Shown one piece after another: positions 31,825-40,908 of a stretch of 64,000 nucleotides of DNA. The position numbers were made by a program, and so were the translations under genes. The stretch lies in the NCBI RefSeq assembly GCF_030997045.1, contig NZ_CP116899.1:4240001-4304000 (forward strand). The letters run 5' to 3'. The stretch is from Microbulbifer sp. TB1203 (lineage in GTDB: Bacteria; Pseudomonadota; Gammaproteobacteria; Pseudomonadales; Cellvibrionaceae). The notes beneath the pieces are model-generated. The model did not search any database. It was not told the origin of the DNA and saw only the letters and a list, made by a program, of their open reading frames with translations. Every line of letters starts with the position of its first letter. Position 1 is the first letter of the stretch.

Positions 31825-34530
31825 TTAGTCAGTCTTGGCTTCGCCGGGTTGTCCCGCCATCGCCATACACCACTCACTCTGCTGCTTGCGGTTTTTAAGG
31901 ACCCGTCCCAGTGCCGGCATCAGTTCCGGATTCTGGTCCAGTACCTGGCTGTACTGACCAATATCGCCTTTGCTGCACACAATCGGAAACAGCATCGCAT
32001 AGGCCTTGTTGTACAGCGTATCCGCGGTGCCGCTCACCTGCGGCACGGCGCCGAACAGCCGTATGCTGGTATCGCGGTAGAGGTTCAGCTGCTCCGCCGG
32101 GAAGAGCGCACCGGCGGCGGCTTTGATCTGGCTGAGTTTGTACTGGTCGCGCTTGTTCAGGATATTGTCCAGCCATTCATTCTTCATTTGGGCGCTAGGC
32201 CTGATAGCGCGGGCGCTGATGGCGTAGTTCTGGGCGCGGTCGGTGTTGTCCTTTTTCAGTTCTTCCGCAACCAGCTTTTCGTAGTCGCCCTGCAGGTGGC
32301 GGTTCAGCAGTACGATCAGTTGCCAGCGTTTGTCCTGGTCGATGGGCAGGCCGTCGATTTCCAGTTCGCCGGTCAGCAGCTGTATTGCGTGGTCCAGCGC
32401 TTCATCGGTGTGGGCGATTTCGGTGAAGGCTGCGAACCAGGTCTTCTGCGCGTCGCTGCCGGCGGGGGCGGTGTTGAGTTGGGTCCAGGTGAAGTTTTCG
32501 ATCGACTGTAGCTGTTCCGCGCGCAGTTCCTGCGGCATATCGATGCGATACAGGTAGGCCGTTGCCTTTTCCAAGTGGTTGCTGATCAGGCGGATGACGT
32601 TGATATTGCTCTCGGCGCCGGCGTTGTTCAGGGCGAAGTCGATCCATTCGGCCAGCGCCATCCTGGCGTCGGTGACGCTGTCGAACAGGCTCTGCCACAG
32701 CATCAGGCGGGTGAAGGAGCTTTCGATGGCGTTGATATGCTGGGATACCTGGGCGACGGATTTGTCGTCCAGGCTGGTTTTTACATAGGCCCAGTCTTCG
32801 TCGTTGAGGTTGAGTATCTGCGGGCAGGGCAGGCCCTGGGCTGCTTTCACTTTCGTGGTGGCACCGCTGTAGGTGACGGGTACCGCTGCCACGCGGGTCA
32901 TGATGTCGTTCTGCAGGCGGTAGAGGCCCAGCTGGATTTTCTGTTCGCGCAGTACCGGGCGCTGTTTGGTTACAAGGTCCGGTGCCGTTTGCGCAATGGT
33001 CAGCTGGGTGATCTTGTCGTCGCTACATTGGTAGCTGGAGGAGATTGTGTTGACCCCGGCCTGGTAGAGCCAGTCCTGGGTCCACTGGTCCAGGTCTTTG
33101 TTGGCGGCCTTGCCGAGGTGACCCATAAAGTCCCGCAGTTCGGCATTGCGGTAGGCGTATTCGCTCAGGTAGTTGTGCACGCCTTCGCGGAAGGTGTCTT
33201 TGCCCAGGTAATAGGGCAGTTGTTTGAGCGCCGAGCCGCCCTTGCCGTAGGTGATGCCGTCGAAGTTGGAGAAGGCCTGGTCGGTGTCCGGTACTGAAAC
33301 TTCTATGGGGTGGGTGGTAACCAGTTGGTCGGCGCCGTAGGCCCATTGCTTGGTGCCCAGGTAGAAGTTTTCCCACACATCGTCGAATTCGCTGTTCTCC
33401 GCCAGCGCGAGGCTAGCCATATAAGTGGCGAAGCTCTCCTTGAGCCAGAGGCCGTTCCACCACTGCATGGTGACCAGGTCGCCGAACCACATATGGGACA
33501 TCTCGTGGGCGATCACGTTGGCCAGGCGCAGGCGCTCGGCCTGGGTTTTTTCGCCGCGGGAGACGTAGGCCTCGTTGAAGGTGACCGCGGCGACGTTTTC
33601 CATGGCGCCGATGGTGAAGTCCGGCACGATCACCTGGTCGTATTTCACGAAGGGGTAGTCGATGCCGAAGTAGTCCTGGAAGAAGGCGAAGGACTGTTTG
33701 GTGAAGGTGAACCAGTCCTGGGGTTTGACGTTTTCCGCCAGGGTTTTGCGGGCCATCAGGCGCAGGGGGATGCCGTCGGCATCGTCTTCCCAGATTACGT
33801 AGGGGCCGGCGTGCAGGGGAAAGATATAGGAGGAGAACTTGCTGGTGGCGGGGAAGCGCCAGTGTTTGTGCCCGTTCTCCAACTGCTGCACCTTGTTTTC
33901 CCGCGTGGCGGAGACCAGGGTCCAGTCCCCCGGCGCCTCCACGTCCAGGGTGTAGCGGGCCTTCAGATCGGGCTGGTCGAAATGGGGGAAGAAGCGGTTG
34001 GCCTTGTAGGGTTCGAAGTGGGTGTAGAGGTAGACGCTGCCGTCCTCCGGGTCTTCGAAGCGGTGGAGGCCGGAGCCGTCGGTGGAGTAAGGGTGGGTGT
34101 ATTCGATGGCGATGCTGTTCTGGCCCTGTTGCAGCTGCTCCGGGGCGATGCTGATGAAATAGCCGTTGTAGTCGAACGAGATTTCCTTGCCGCCCACGCT
34201 GACCGACTGCACCTCGCCACCGGCGAAGTCCACCGTGAGTGGCCGCTGCAGCGGCCGGGCGATTTCGGTTTCGGCGATGACGCGGCCGGAGAAGGATTTG
34301 GATTCGCTATCCAGCTTGACCGAGATGCCGTAGTCCACATTGGCGATCTGCTGCTTACGCAGCGCGGCGTATTTGGCGGTGAGGCTGGGGGCCTCGGGGC
34401 GCTCTATTTTGGGTGTGGTTTCCGGTGCGGCCGCGGGGGAGGTGGCGGAAAGCTTTGCCGTGTTCCGGGTTTCCTCACCACAGCCCGCCAACAGGGCGAG
34501 GCCGAGTAAAGGCAATAGGATTCTTTTCAT
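31825..34530 (-). CDS. M1 family aminopeptidase, lipoprotein (paralog 2)
   Basis: The 901-aa product starts MKRILLPLLGLALLAGC, a lipoprotein signal. A longer frame and an ATG at 34551 exist upstream. It has the N-terminal beta domain (FSGRVIAETEIARPLQ), the exopeptidase motif IGAMENVAAVTF and the zinc site VIAHEMSHMWFGDLVT near residue 340, with LKESFATYM supplying the distal Glu. A helical C-terminal ERAP1-like domain follows. It should remove N-terminal residues from peptides in the periplasm. It is strongly similar to the protein at 36,408-39,080 and diverges from the MFS transporter gene. Confidence 0.94.
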   Translation of the reverse strand: MKRILLPLLGLALLAGCGEETRNTAKLSATSPAAAPETTPKIERPEAPSLTAKYAALRKQQIANVDYGISVKLDSESKSFSGRVIAETEIARPLQRPLTVDFAGGEVQSVSVGGKEISFDYNGYFISIAPEQLQQGQNSIAIEYTHPYSTDGSGLHRFEDPEDGSVYLYTHFEPYKANRFFPHFDQPDLKARYTLDVEAPGDWTLVSATRENKVQQLENGHKHWRFPATSKFSSYIFPLHAGPYVIWEDDADGIPLRLMARKTLAENVKPQDWFTFTKQSFAFFQDYFGIDYPFVKYDQVIVPDFTIGAMENVAAVTFNEAYVSRGEKTQAERLRLANVIAHEMSHMWFGDLVTMQWWNGLWLKESFATYMASLALAENSEFDDVWENFYLGTKQWAYGADQLVTTHPIEVSVPDTDQAFSNFDGITYGKGGSALKQLPYYLGKDTFREGVHNYLSEYAYRNAELRDFMGHLGKAANKDLDQWTQDWLYQAGVNTISSSYQCSDDKITQLTIAQTAPDLVTKQRPVLREQKIQLGLYRLQNDIMTRVAAVPVTYSGATTKVKAAQGLPCPQILNLNDEDWAYVKTSLDDKSVAQVSQHINAIESSFTRLMLWQSLFDSVTDARMALAEWIDFALNNAGAESNINVIRLISNHLEKATAYLYRIDMPQELRAEQLQSIENFTWTQLNTAPAGSDAQKTWFAAFTEIAHTDEALDHAIQLLTGELEIDGLPIDQDKRWQLIVLLNRHLQGDYEKLVAEELKKDNTDRAQNYAISARAIRPSAQMKNEWLDNILNKRDQYKLSQIKAAAGALFPAEQLNLYRDTSIRLFGAVPQVSGTADTLYNKAYAMLFPIVCSKGDIGQYSQVLDQNPELMPALGRVLKNRKQQSEWCMAMAGQPGEAKTD

Positions 34531-34704
34531 GATTCTTCTATTGGTACGCATGGGCGCTCCGGCATTCTTATGGCGTCGAGTTGGCAGGGTGGCGATTGCC
34601 TCGCCTGCCGATTTCTCTTCTGGCATTTGCGGGTACGGACAATAGTAAATATTTGTGGTGTTATAGTAACGCTCCTCCCCCTGTGCAGTGCAAGGATCTC
34701 CATT

Positions 34705-35895
34705 ATGTTGCCCATCACCGTCTGGGGCCTGGCCCTCGGCACCGCTCTGTTGGTCACCGGCAATATCCTGCTGGTATCGGTAACCGCGCTGATTGGCCAG
34801 CAACTGGCCCCCTCTTCCACCTACGTCACTCTGCCGGTGGCCCTACAGTTTCTCGGCGTGATGGCGGCCACGCTGCCGGCGGCGCATCTGATGCGCTGGC
34901 TGGGGCGCAAGGTGGGCTTCCTGCTGGGGAATGTGATCGGGGTGGGCGGCGCGGTGCTGGCCTATTTGGCGTTGGGGGCGGAACATTTCCCGTTATTCTG
35001 CGCGGGCACTTTTCTGCTCGGGGTTTCCATCGGCGTCAGCCAGCAATACCGCTTTGCCGCCATTGAAGCCTGTGTGCCGGCGGCGCGGCCGCGGGCCATC
35101 AGCCTGGTTATGGCGGGTGGCGTGGTGGCGGCCGTGCTGGGGCCATACCTGGCGGTATGGTCCGGACAGTTTGCCCCCGAGCGGGAATTTCTCGGGGCCT
35201 TCGCCGTGCTGATTGGCCTGTATCTGTTCACGCTGGTGCTGATATCCTGCCTGCCCCTGCCGAAGCCGGGTAGCGCGGAGCAACAGGGGCCTGCGCGTTC
35301 CTACCGGGCGCTGTTGCGCCAGCCGGTGCTGTTTACCGCCATAGTGGCGGGCTCCATTGGCTACGGGGTGATGGTGCTGGTGATGACGGCCACGCCCATT
35401 GCCATGCACGGGCACCACCACTCTTTCGGTGATACCGCCAGCGTGATCCAGTGGCATGTGCTGGGCATGTTCCTGCCATCGTTTTTTACCGGGCGCCTGA
35501 TTGGCCGCTTCGGTGAGACGCGCATCATCCAGTGCGGTTGTGTGCTGCTGGCGCTCTGCTGCCTGGTGGCGCAGTGGGGTTCCGCTTACTGGTACTACTG
35601 GTTTTCCCTGGTGACGCTGGGGATGGGCTGGAATTTCACCTTTATCGGCGCCACCTCGCTGCTCACGCTCAGTTACCACCCGGCTGAGAAGGCCAAGGTG
35701 CAGGGCATCAACGATTTTCTGGTGTTCGGCTGCGCCGCCTTCGGCAGCCTGCTGGCGGGGCAGCTGCAGTCGTGGCTGGGCTGGGAGGCGCTCAATTTGT
35801 GGATGCTGCCGGCCATCGGTGTGGCCATGCTGCTGGTGTGGTACGCGAATCCGCGTTCTCAACCGGAAGTGGAGGCCCCTCCTGTGTCAGGATAG
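34705..35895 (+). CDS. Major facilitator superfamily transporter
   Basis: The 396-aa protein (start ATG 34705 after AAGGA, MLPITVWGLALGTALLVTGN) has about 12 membrane spans and the MFS loop 2-3 region MRWLGRKVGFLLGN. A His cluster MHGHHHS sits in the periplasmic or central loop. The substrate is unknown. It lies between two M1 peptidase genes, so a product of peptide breakdown is a reasonable but unproven cargo. It resembles uncharacterised YfcJ/YhhS-like or RhtP-type MFS members only at family level. Confidence 0.85.
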   Translation: MLPITVWGLALGTALLVTGNILLVSVTALIGQQLAPSSTYVTLPVALQFLGVMAATLPAAHLMRWLGRKVGFLLGNVIGVGGAVLAYLALGAEHFPLFCAGTFLLGVSIGVSQQYRFAAIEACVPAARPRAISLVMAGGVVAAVLGPYLAVWSGQFAPEREFLGAFAVLIGLYLFTLVLISCLPLPKPGSAEQQGPARSYRALLRQPVLFTAIVAGSIGYGVMVLVMTATPIAMHGHHHSFGDTASVIQWHVLGMFLPSFFTGRLIGRFGETRIIQCGCVLLALCCLVAQWGSAYWYYWFSLVTLGMGWNFTFIGATSLLTLSYHPAEKAKVQGINDFLVFGCAAFGSLLAGQLQSWLGWEALNLWMLPAIGVAMLLVWYANPRSQPEVEAPPVSG

Positions 35896-35935
35896 GTGTG
35901 CCTGATGTTGTCGGCGGCAATAGTCGGTTAATAAC

Positions 35936-36056
35936 TTAAGGGCGCCTCTAAAAATTCTTTTCTCGTCACCCCCGCGAAGGCGGGGGTCCAGTAGCCATGG
36001 GGTTTCTGGATTCCCGCTTTCGCGGGAATGACGATTTTTAGAGATGCTCTTAAGTT
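35936..36056. repeat. MITE-like element, family B, copy 2
   Basis: AAGGGCGCCTCTAAAAATTC at the left is the inverse of GATTTTTAGAGATGCTCTT at the right. Inside are GTCACCCCCGCGAAGGCGGG and TTCCCGCTTTCGCGGGAATGACG. CTTAA flanks both sides, possibly a target duplication. Compare 9,005-9,146. Confidence 0.75.
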
Positions 36057-36105
36057 TCGAAGTTCGTGGAACCAGCCCTGATGCTATCGAATGAAGGGCC
36101 GGAAC

Positions 36106-36186
36106 CTGTGGGAGCCAGCCCTGCTGGCGAATAACGGCGTTGCCGTTTAGCACCGCCTTTTCGCCTGCAGGGCAGGCTCCCACAGC
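36106..36186. repeat. REP-like palindrome TGGGAGCCAGCCCTGC..GCAGGGCAGGCTCCCA
   Basis: TGTGGGAGCCAGCCCTGCTGG and CCTGCAGGGCAGGCTCCCACA are inverted ends, about 80 bp overall, with GGCGAA..TTCGCC inside. A related but different unit lies near 60,180. Confidence 0.7.
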
Positions 36187-36211
36187 GGGCAACGCCGAAA
36201 CTTGAGTTAAT

Positions 36212-36237
36212 AAAAAGGCCCTTGTGAGGGCCTTTTT
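36212..36237. terminator. Bidirectional rho-independent terminator
   Basis: AAAAAGGCCC-TTGT-GAGGGCCTTTTT: a stem with A and T runs on both sides. It lies between the plus-strand MFS gene and the convergent minus-strand M1 gene and can serve both. Confidence 0.85.
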
Positions 36238-36298
36238 ATTAACCCGGCAGGTAATTGCTCACGCATAAAGAACGAGCATGGGCTTAAGGGAACCACTT

Positions 36299-36359
36299 TG
36301 TAGGAGCGGGCCGTGCCCGCGATCGGCCTCTGTTCGCGGGCATGGCCCGCTCCTACAGG
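36299..36359. repeat. REP-like palindrome GTAGGAGCGGGCC..GGCCCGCTCCTAC
   Basis: A perfect long hairpin with arms TGTAGGAGCGGGCCGTGCCCGCG and CGCGGGCATGGCCCGCTCCTACA, in the convergent gap. Confidence 0.75.
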
Positions 36360-36407
36360 GGTGAGTAGTTACCCCGGCAGTATAGACTGCCAGGTTATTA
36401 ACGCGGA

Positions 36408-39080
36408 TCAGTTCCCCGTCAGCAATTCGCTCATGGCCACGCAGCGCTGGTTTTCAAAACGGCGGTTCTTCATACCCTTCTCCAGCAGCGGGTTCAGGTC
36501 TTTCTTCTCATCCAGTATCTTGCTCACCTGCTCTATGCCCTTCTCGCTGCAACTCAGCGGGAAGAGGCTTTTGAAGGTGCCGATATATTCCGGGCTATTG
36601 GTGGCATTGGCGGCGTCGATGGCGCTGACGATGCGCTCCAGATTGGCCTGGAACAACTCGGACTGCTCACTGGGGAACATGGTGTAGGCGGCGGCCTTGA
36701 GCTGGCTCAGTTTGAAGTCATCGCGGTGGTCGATGATGTTGTCCAGCCACTTGGCCTTGGCTTCCGGCTGCGGGCGCACGGCTTCGGCGGAAATCGCGAA
36801 GTTGCGCGCGCGGTCGGAGCTGTCCTTCTCCAGCTCGCGCTCTATGGCCTTCTGGTAGTCGCCGTACAGGTGTTGGTTCTGCAACACCACCAGGCTCCAG
36901 CGCATGTCCGGGTCCAGGGTCAGGCCCTCGATGGCCAGCTCGCCGTTCAGCAGCTTCCCGGCATTGGCCAGGGCCTCGCCGCTGTGCGCGGCTTCGGTAA
37001 AGGCGCTGAACCAGGTTTTCTGCGCGTCGCTGCCGGCCTTTGCCTGTTGCAGCTGTTGCCAGATGAAGCTCTCGATCGCGAGTTGCAATTCAGCGCGTTT
37101 GGCGTCGTCGATGGCGACCTGGTTCAGGTAGGCGTAGGCCGCGGTCAGGTGGCCGGAGACCAGGCGCACCACGTTGATGTCGGTCTCGGGGCCGGCGTTG
37201 TCGAGCGCGAACCGCAGATACTGGTCCAGCGGCAGCTTGGCGTCGTAGACGCTGTCGTACAGGCTCTGCCACAGCATCAGGCGGGTAAAGGCGCTGTCGA
37301 TATCGTTGATGTGCTGCGATGCCTGCTCCACGGATACCGGGTCCAGATTCACTTTCACGAAGGCCCAGTCGCCCTCGTTCGGGTAGAGGATCTGTGGGCA
37401 GTCCATGCCTTTGGCCTCGGCCACCTCGGTGACTTTCCCGCGATAGAGCACCGGCAGGGTGGCGGTGCGCACCATGGCGCCGTCCTGCATTTGGTAGAAG
37501 CCCAACTGGGTGCGTTGTTCGCGCAGGGTGGGATATTCCGTCGGCGCGGACTGTTTCAGGCTCAGGCTGGTGACCTTGCCGTCGCTGCACTGGAAGTCCG
37601 CGGTCAGGGTGTTCAGGCCCGGCTGGTAGAGCCACTGCTGCTGCCACTGGCCCAGGTCCTTGCCGGCGGCCTTGCCCAGGTGGCCGATAAAGTCGTCCAG
37701 TTCGGCGTTTTTATACGAGAGTTCCTTCAGGTAGTTGCTCACTCCTTTGCGGAATTCCTCCTTGCCCAGATAGTAGGGCAATTGCTTGAGCACCGAGCCG
37801 CCCTTGCCGTAGGTGATGCCGTCGAAATTGGCAAAGGCCTCGGCGGTGTTGTTCACCGGCAGTTCGATGGCGTGGGTGGTTACCAGCTGGTCCGAGTGGT
37901 AGGCCCACTGCTTGGTGCCCAGGTAGAAGTTTTCCCAGGCGTCGTCGAACTCGCTGGCTTCGGCCAGGGCCAGGTTGGCCATATAGGTGGCGAAGCTTTC
38001 GTTCAGCCACAGGCCGTTCCACCAGTCCATGGTCACCAGGTCGCCGAACCACATATGCGCCATTTCATGGGCGATCACATTGGCCAGGCGGGAGCGCTGG
38101 GCCCGGGTTTTTTCGCCGCGGGAAACAAACCGCTCACTGAAAGTCACCGCGCCCACGTTTTCCATGGCGCCGGCGTTGAAGTCCGGCACGATCACCTGGT
38201 CGTATTTAACGAAGGGATAATCCACTTCGAAATAATCCTGGAAAAAGGCGAAGGACTGTTTTGTGAAGGTGAACCAGTCCTCGGGTTTGACGTATTCCGC
38301 CAGACTCTGGCGGGCCATCAGGCGCAGCGGGATGCCGTCGGCGTCGTCCTCCCAGGTATGGAAGGGGCCGGCGTGCAGGGAGAAAATATAGGAGGAGAAT
38401 TTCTTCGACTGCGGGAAATACCAGTGATTGAAGCCGCTTTCCAGTTGCTCGATTTTTTCCTCGCGCACCGAGGAAATCACCAGCCAGTCTTTCGGCGCTT
38501 TTACATCGAGGGTGTAGTGAGCCTTGAGGTTGGGCTGGTCGAAATGCGGGAACAGCCGGTTGGCGTCGTAGGGCTCGAAGTCGGTGTACATATACACCCG
38601 GCCATCTTCCGGATCTTCGAAGCGGTGCAGGCCGGAGCCGTCGGTGGAATAGGGATGGCGGTAGTCCACCGCGATGGCATTTTTGCCTCCGTGCAAATGC
38701 TCCGGGGCGATAGTGATGAAGTGGTCGTTGTACTCGAAGGGTACCGACTTGTCGTCCACGGTCACCGCCTCGACGCTGCCGCCGGCGAAATCGATGGTCA
38801 GCGGTGCTTTGACCGGTTCCACCAATTCGGTTTCCGCGACCACCCGGCCACCGAAACTTTCACCCTCTTTGTCGATCTGTACCGAGAGGCGGTAATCCAC
38901 CGCGGCGATCTGCTGTTTGCGCTGCTTTGCGTAGGTTTCGCTGAGCCCGGGCCCCTCTTGCCGCTGCGCGGTTGCAGTTCGCGCGGTGACTCCCTGGTCG
39001 ATACCGCTCTGGGTCTGGTTGCAGGCGGCCAGCACCACCGAGCACAGCAGTGTCGCGGCGAATTTTCCGGTTTTGGTCAT
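36408..39080 (-). CDS. M1 family aminopeptidase, lipoprotein (paralog 3)
   Basis: The 890-aa product starts at ATG 39080 (MTKTGKFAATLLCSVVLAAC), a lipoprotein signal. The ATG eight codons earlier is less likely because it would put charged residues before the signal. It has NAGAMENVGAVTF and VIAHEMAHMWFGDLVT near residue 339 with LNESFATYM. It is closely similar over its length to the 31.8-kb protein (shared blocks such as HPYSTDGSGLHRFEDPEDG and WEDDADGIPLRLMAR). The two arose by duplication and now flank an MFS gene in the same orientation. Confidence 0.94.
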   Translation of the reverse strand: MTKTGKFAATLLCSVVLAACNQTQSGIDQGVTARTATAQRQEGPGLSETYAKQRKQQIAAVDYRLSVQIDKEGESFGGRVVAETELVEPVKAPLTIDFAGGSVEAVTVDDKSVPFEYNDHFITIAPEHLHGGKNAIAVDYRHPYSTDGSGLHRFEDPEDGRVYMYTDFEPYDANRLFPHFDQPNLKAHYTLDVKAPKDWLVISSVREEKIEQLESGFNHWYFPQSKKFSSYIFSLHAGPFHTWEDDADGIPLRLMARQSLAEYVKPEDWFTFTKQSFAFFQDYFEVDYPFVKYDQVIVPDFNAGAMENVGAVTFSERFVSRGEKTRAQRSRLANVIAHEMAHMWFGDLVTMDWWNGLWLNESFATYMANLALAEASEFDDAWENFYLGTKQWAYHSDQLVTTHAIELPVNNTAEAFANFDGITYGKGGSVLKQLPYYLGKEEFRKGVSNYLKELSYKNAELDDFIGHLGKAAGKDLGQWQQQWLYQPGLNTLTADFQCSDGKVTSLSLKQSAPTEYPTLREQRTQLGFYQMQDGAMVRTATLPVLYRGKVTEVAEAKGMDCPQILYPNEGDWAFVKVNLDPVSVEQASQHINDIDSAFTRLMLWQSLYDSVYDAKLPLDQYLRFALDNAGPETDINVVRLVSGHLTAAYAYLNQVAIDDAKRAELQLAIESFIWQQLQQAKAGSDAQKTWFSAFTEAAHSGEALANAGKLLNGELAIEGLTLDPDMRWSLVVLQNQHLYGDYQKAIERELEKDSSDRARNFAISAEAVRPQPEAKAKWLDNIIDHRDDFKLSQLKAAAYTMFPSEQSELFQANLERIVSAIDAANATNSPEYIGTFKSLFPLSCSEKGIEQVSKILDEKKDLNPLLEKGMKNRRFENQRCVAMSELLTGN

Positions 39081-39586
39081 CTTTTTACCCCGTGGGTTCT
39101 TCATTAATAAGCCCGGGTCTGCCGGGACGAATTGTCGGAAAAACAGTCGGCTCTTATAACACGATGAAAAAGATTTGACGGGCACTTCGTCGTACCCAGT
39201 ATGCGGACTGTCGCGGGCTAGAAGATATTCAGGTTATACATCGTTATGCGAGATATTTGACCACAAAAATCGTCATTTGTAGTTGAAGATGTCTCTGTCG
39301 AAAGGAGGGTATTGCGCGATCGGTGCGGACAGCTTTCGACCAGGGGCGCAGGTCACACCCTTAATCCATTCCCGACGCCAGGGACAGAATCGCCTGGGCG
39401 AAAGGGCGCAAGATTGGTCATCTGATTGGGGGAAAAGGCGGCCATATCATCCCCATCATTCACCATGAATCGGTCTACAATTTTATCTTAGAGCGGATCA
39501 GCAGACGGAAATACTGCTACAAGTTGACCATTGAGAAAGTTTTCCGAAATCGGATAACCATTCGTGAAACAAATTGGAGATATGAT
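39081..39586. other. Intergenic region with a possible IS30-type transposase remnant
   Basis: No intact gene. Around 39,430-39,550 one frame reads GGHIIPIIHHESVYNFILER then ISRRKYCYKL. The HESVYNFI motif is like the (S)HE(T/S)IY.FI segment of IS30 transposases. It is short, has no start or ends, and would be a decayed fragment. The remaining sequence shows nothing that I recognise. Confidence 0.3.
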
Positions 39587-40045
39587 ATGAGATCAAACAA
39601 ATGGTGCCAGGCCGCCTTGGTAGCGATGGTTGCCTTTCCCAATCTGTATGCGGAAGAAGTGAAAAGTAAAAATGGCTATATTGTGAATATAGACGAAAGG
39701 ACTGTCTCAAATTCGAATTATCGAGAGGTCCTGTTCACCGTTCCCCGCAGTCAGCTTGTGGTAATGTCCCTGAAGCCGGGTGAAGAGATCGGGGAAGAAA
39801 TGCACGATAGTATAGACCAATTCATTCGTTTCGAAGAAGGCGAAGCGAAAGTTGTCCTCAATGGGAAAGAGCATCACGTCAAAGCTGATGACGCCGTGGT
39901 GATACCGGCTGGGGTCCGGCACAATGTTATTAATACATCCGCCAGTCAGGATTTGAAACTCTATACCATATACAGTCCGCCCGAGCACAAGGCCGGAACC
40001 CTTCACAAGACCAAATCGGAAGCGATGGCTGAACACCACGAATAG
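39587..40045 (+). CDS. Exported cupin-domain protein
   Basis: The 152-aa protein starts at ATG 39587 after TTGGAG, with a signal peptide (MRSNKWCQAALVAMVAFPNLYA). A single cupin domain follows: LKPGEEIGEEMHDSIDQFIR as motif 1 (one His, then Gln and a later Glu where the usual HxH is) and PAGVRHNVINTS as motif 2. Metal binding is plausible but the first motif is incomplete. It is 27 bp upstream of a GST-like gene and may be co-transcribed. Confidence 0.78.
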   Translation: MRSNKWCQAALVAMVAFPNLYAEEVKSKNGYIVNIDERTVSNSNYREVLFTVPRSQLVVMSLKPGEEIGEEMHDSIDQFIRFEEGEAKVVLNGKEHHVKADDAVVIPAGVRHNVINTSASQDLKLYTIYSPPEHKAGTLHKTKSEAMAEHHE

Positions 40046-40072
40046 CCTTTTTAGAAGTCCACCTGGCAGGCT

Positions 40073-40771
40073 ATGTTGGATTACAAACTCTATTATTGGG
40101 ATTTACCGTTTCGAGGGAACTTTATCCAGCTCTTTCTGGAGGAGGTTGAAGCCAAATACGAAAGGCATGATGCCACGGATATCTATCCGGAACGGAGCCT
40201 GAAAATCAAGAACCCAGGAATGGCGCCGCCGTATCTTTACGAGTGCAAGAGCAAAACCTATTTTGCACAGATGCCAGCCATCCTGATGCATCTGGGAAGG
40301 GAGTATGACTATCTGCCCAAGAGAGCTGAAACCCACACACTGGCCCTGAAAACGATTCTGGATTGCAACGATGTCCTGATCGAAATCACCAATTACAATG
40401 GGTCGGTGATGTGGAATAAAAACACTTGGGATGAATTCCGGTACAGTCGCCTGCCCGACTGGATGAAGGTCTTTGAAAAAACGGGGCTCGAGCACGGCCT
40501 TAAAGGCGATAAGGGGTTTCTGCTTGGATCCACCATCTCGGTGGCCGATATCGCCACCACGGCCCTGTTCGGAACAATGATACATTCCTTCCCAGAGCTG
40601 GAAGAAGACCTCCAGGGAAGCGCCCCGCATATTGCAACGCTTTGCAGGAGAGTTGAGGCTCGTCCACCTATCCACCGCTTTCTTGACAAGCAAAGGCAGG
40701 AGAATGGAAGGGGCTATTGCGGCGGACAGATTGAACAATCTTTACGGAAGGTGATTGAGAAGTGCACTTAA
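40073..40771 (+). CDS. Glutathione S-transferase-like protein
   Basis: The 232-aa protein has an N-terminal thioredoxin-like domain (LYYWDLPFRGNFIQLFLEEV with Arg/Tyr near the usual catalytic turn, then AQMPAILMHLG with QMP in place of ES) and an all-helical C-terminal domain with SVADIATTALFGTM, the conserved N-capping box of GSTs. It would conjugate or reduce electrophiles with glutathione. Substrate unknown. It follows the cupin gene closely. Confidence 0.8.
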   Translation: MLDYKLYYWDLPFRGNFIQLFLEEVEAKYERHDATDIYPERSLKIKNPGMAPPYLYECKSKTYFAQMPAILMHLGREYDYLPKRAETHTLALKTILDCNDVLIEITNYNGSVMWNKNTWDEFRYSRLPDWMKVFEKTGLEHGLKGDKGFLLGSTISVADIATTALFGTMIHSFPELEEDLQGSAPHIATLCRRVEARPPIHRFLDKQRQENGRGYCGGQIEQSLRKVIEKCT

Positions 40772-40814
40772 ATCGGGGTGTCAGGATTCCATGAAATTAT
40801 TCCTGGGCCTCCTT

Positions 40815-40888
40815 GTAGGAGCGGCCGTTGGCCGCGATCGGCGGTGCTACGAAGCAAGGTCGATCGCGGCCAACGGCCGCTCCTACAG
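40815..40888. repeat. REP-like palindrome GTAGGAGCGGCCGTTGGCCGCG
   Basis: Arms TGTAGGAGCGGCCGTTGGCC and GGCCAACGGCCGCTCCTACA enclose a short loop, between the GST gene and the convergent APC permease. Confidence 0.75.
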
Positions 40889-40908
40889 GGAGGGGGCAGA
40901 AACAACTT

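Noticed and set aside
31527..31898. 123-codon plus-strand frame left of the M1 gene
   Set aside because: It is built from the CCCCGGATCGAGTCCGGGG repeats and the reverse of the M1 gene end.
35887..36192. 101-codon minus-strand frame in the convergent gap
   Set aside because: It is made entirely of MITE and REP repeat sequence and has no family features.
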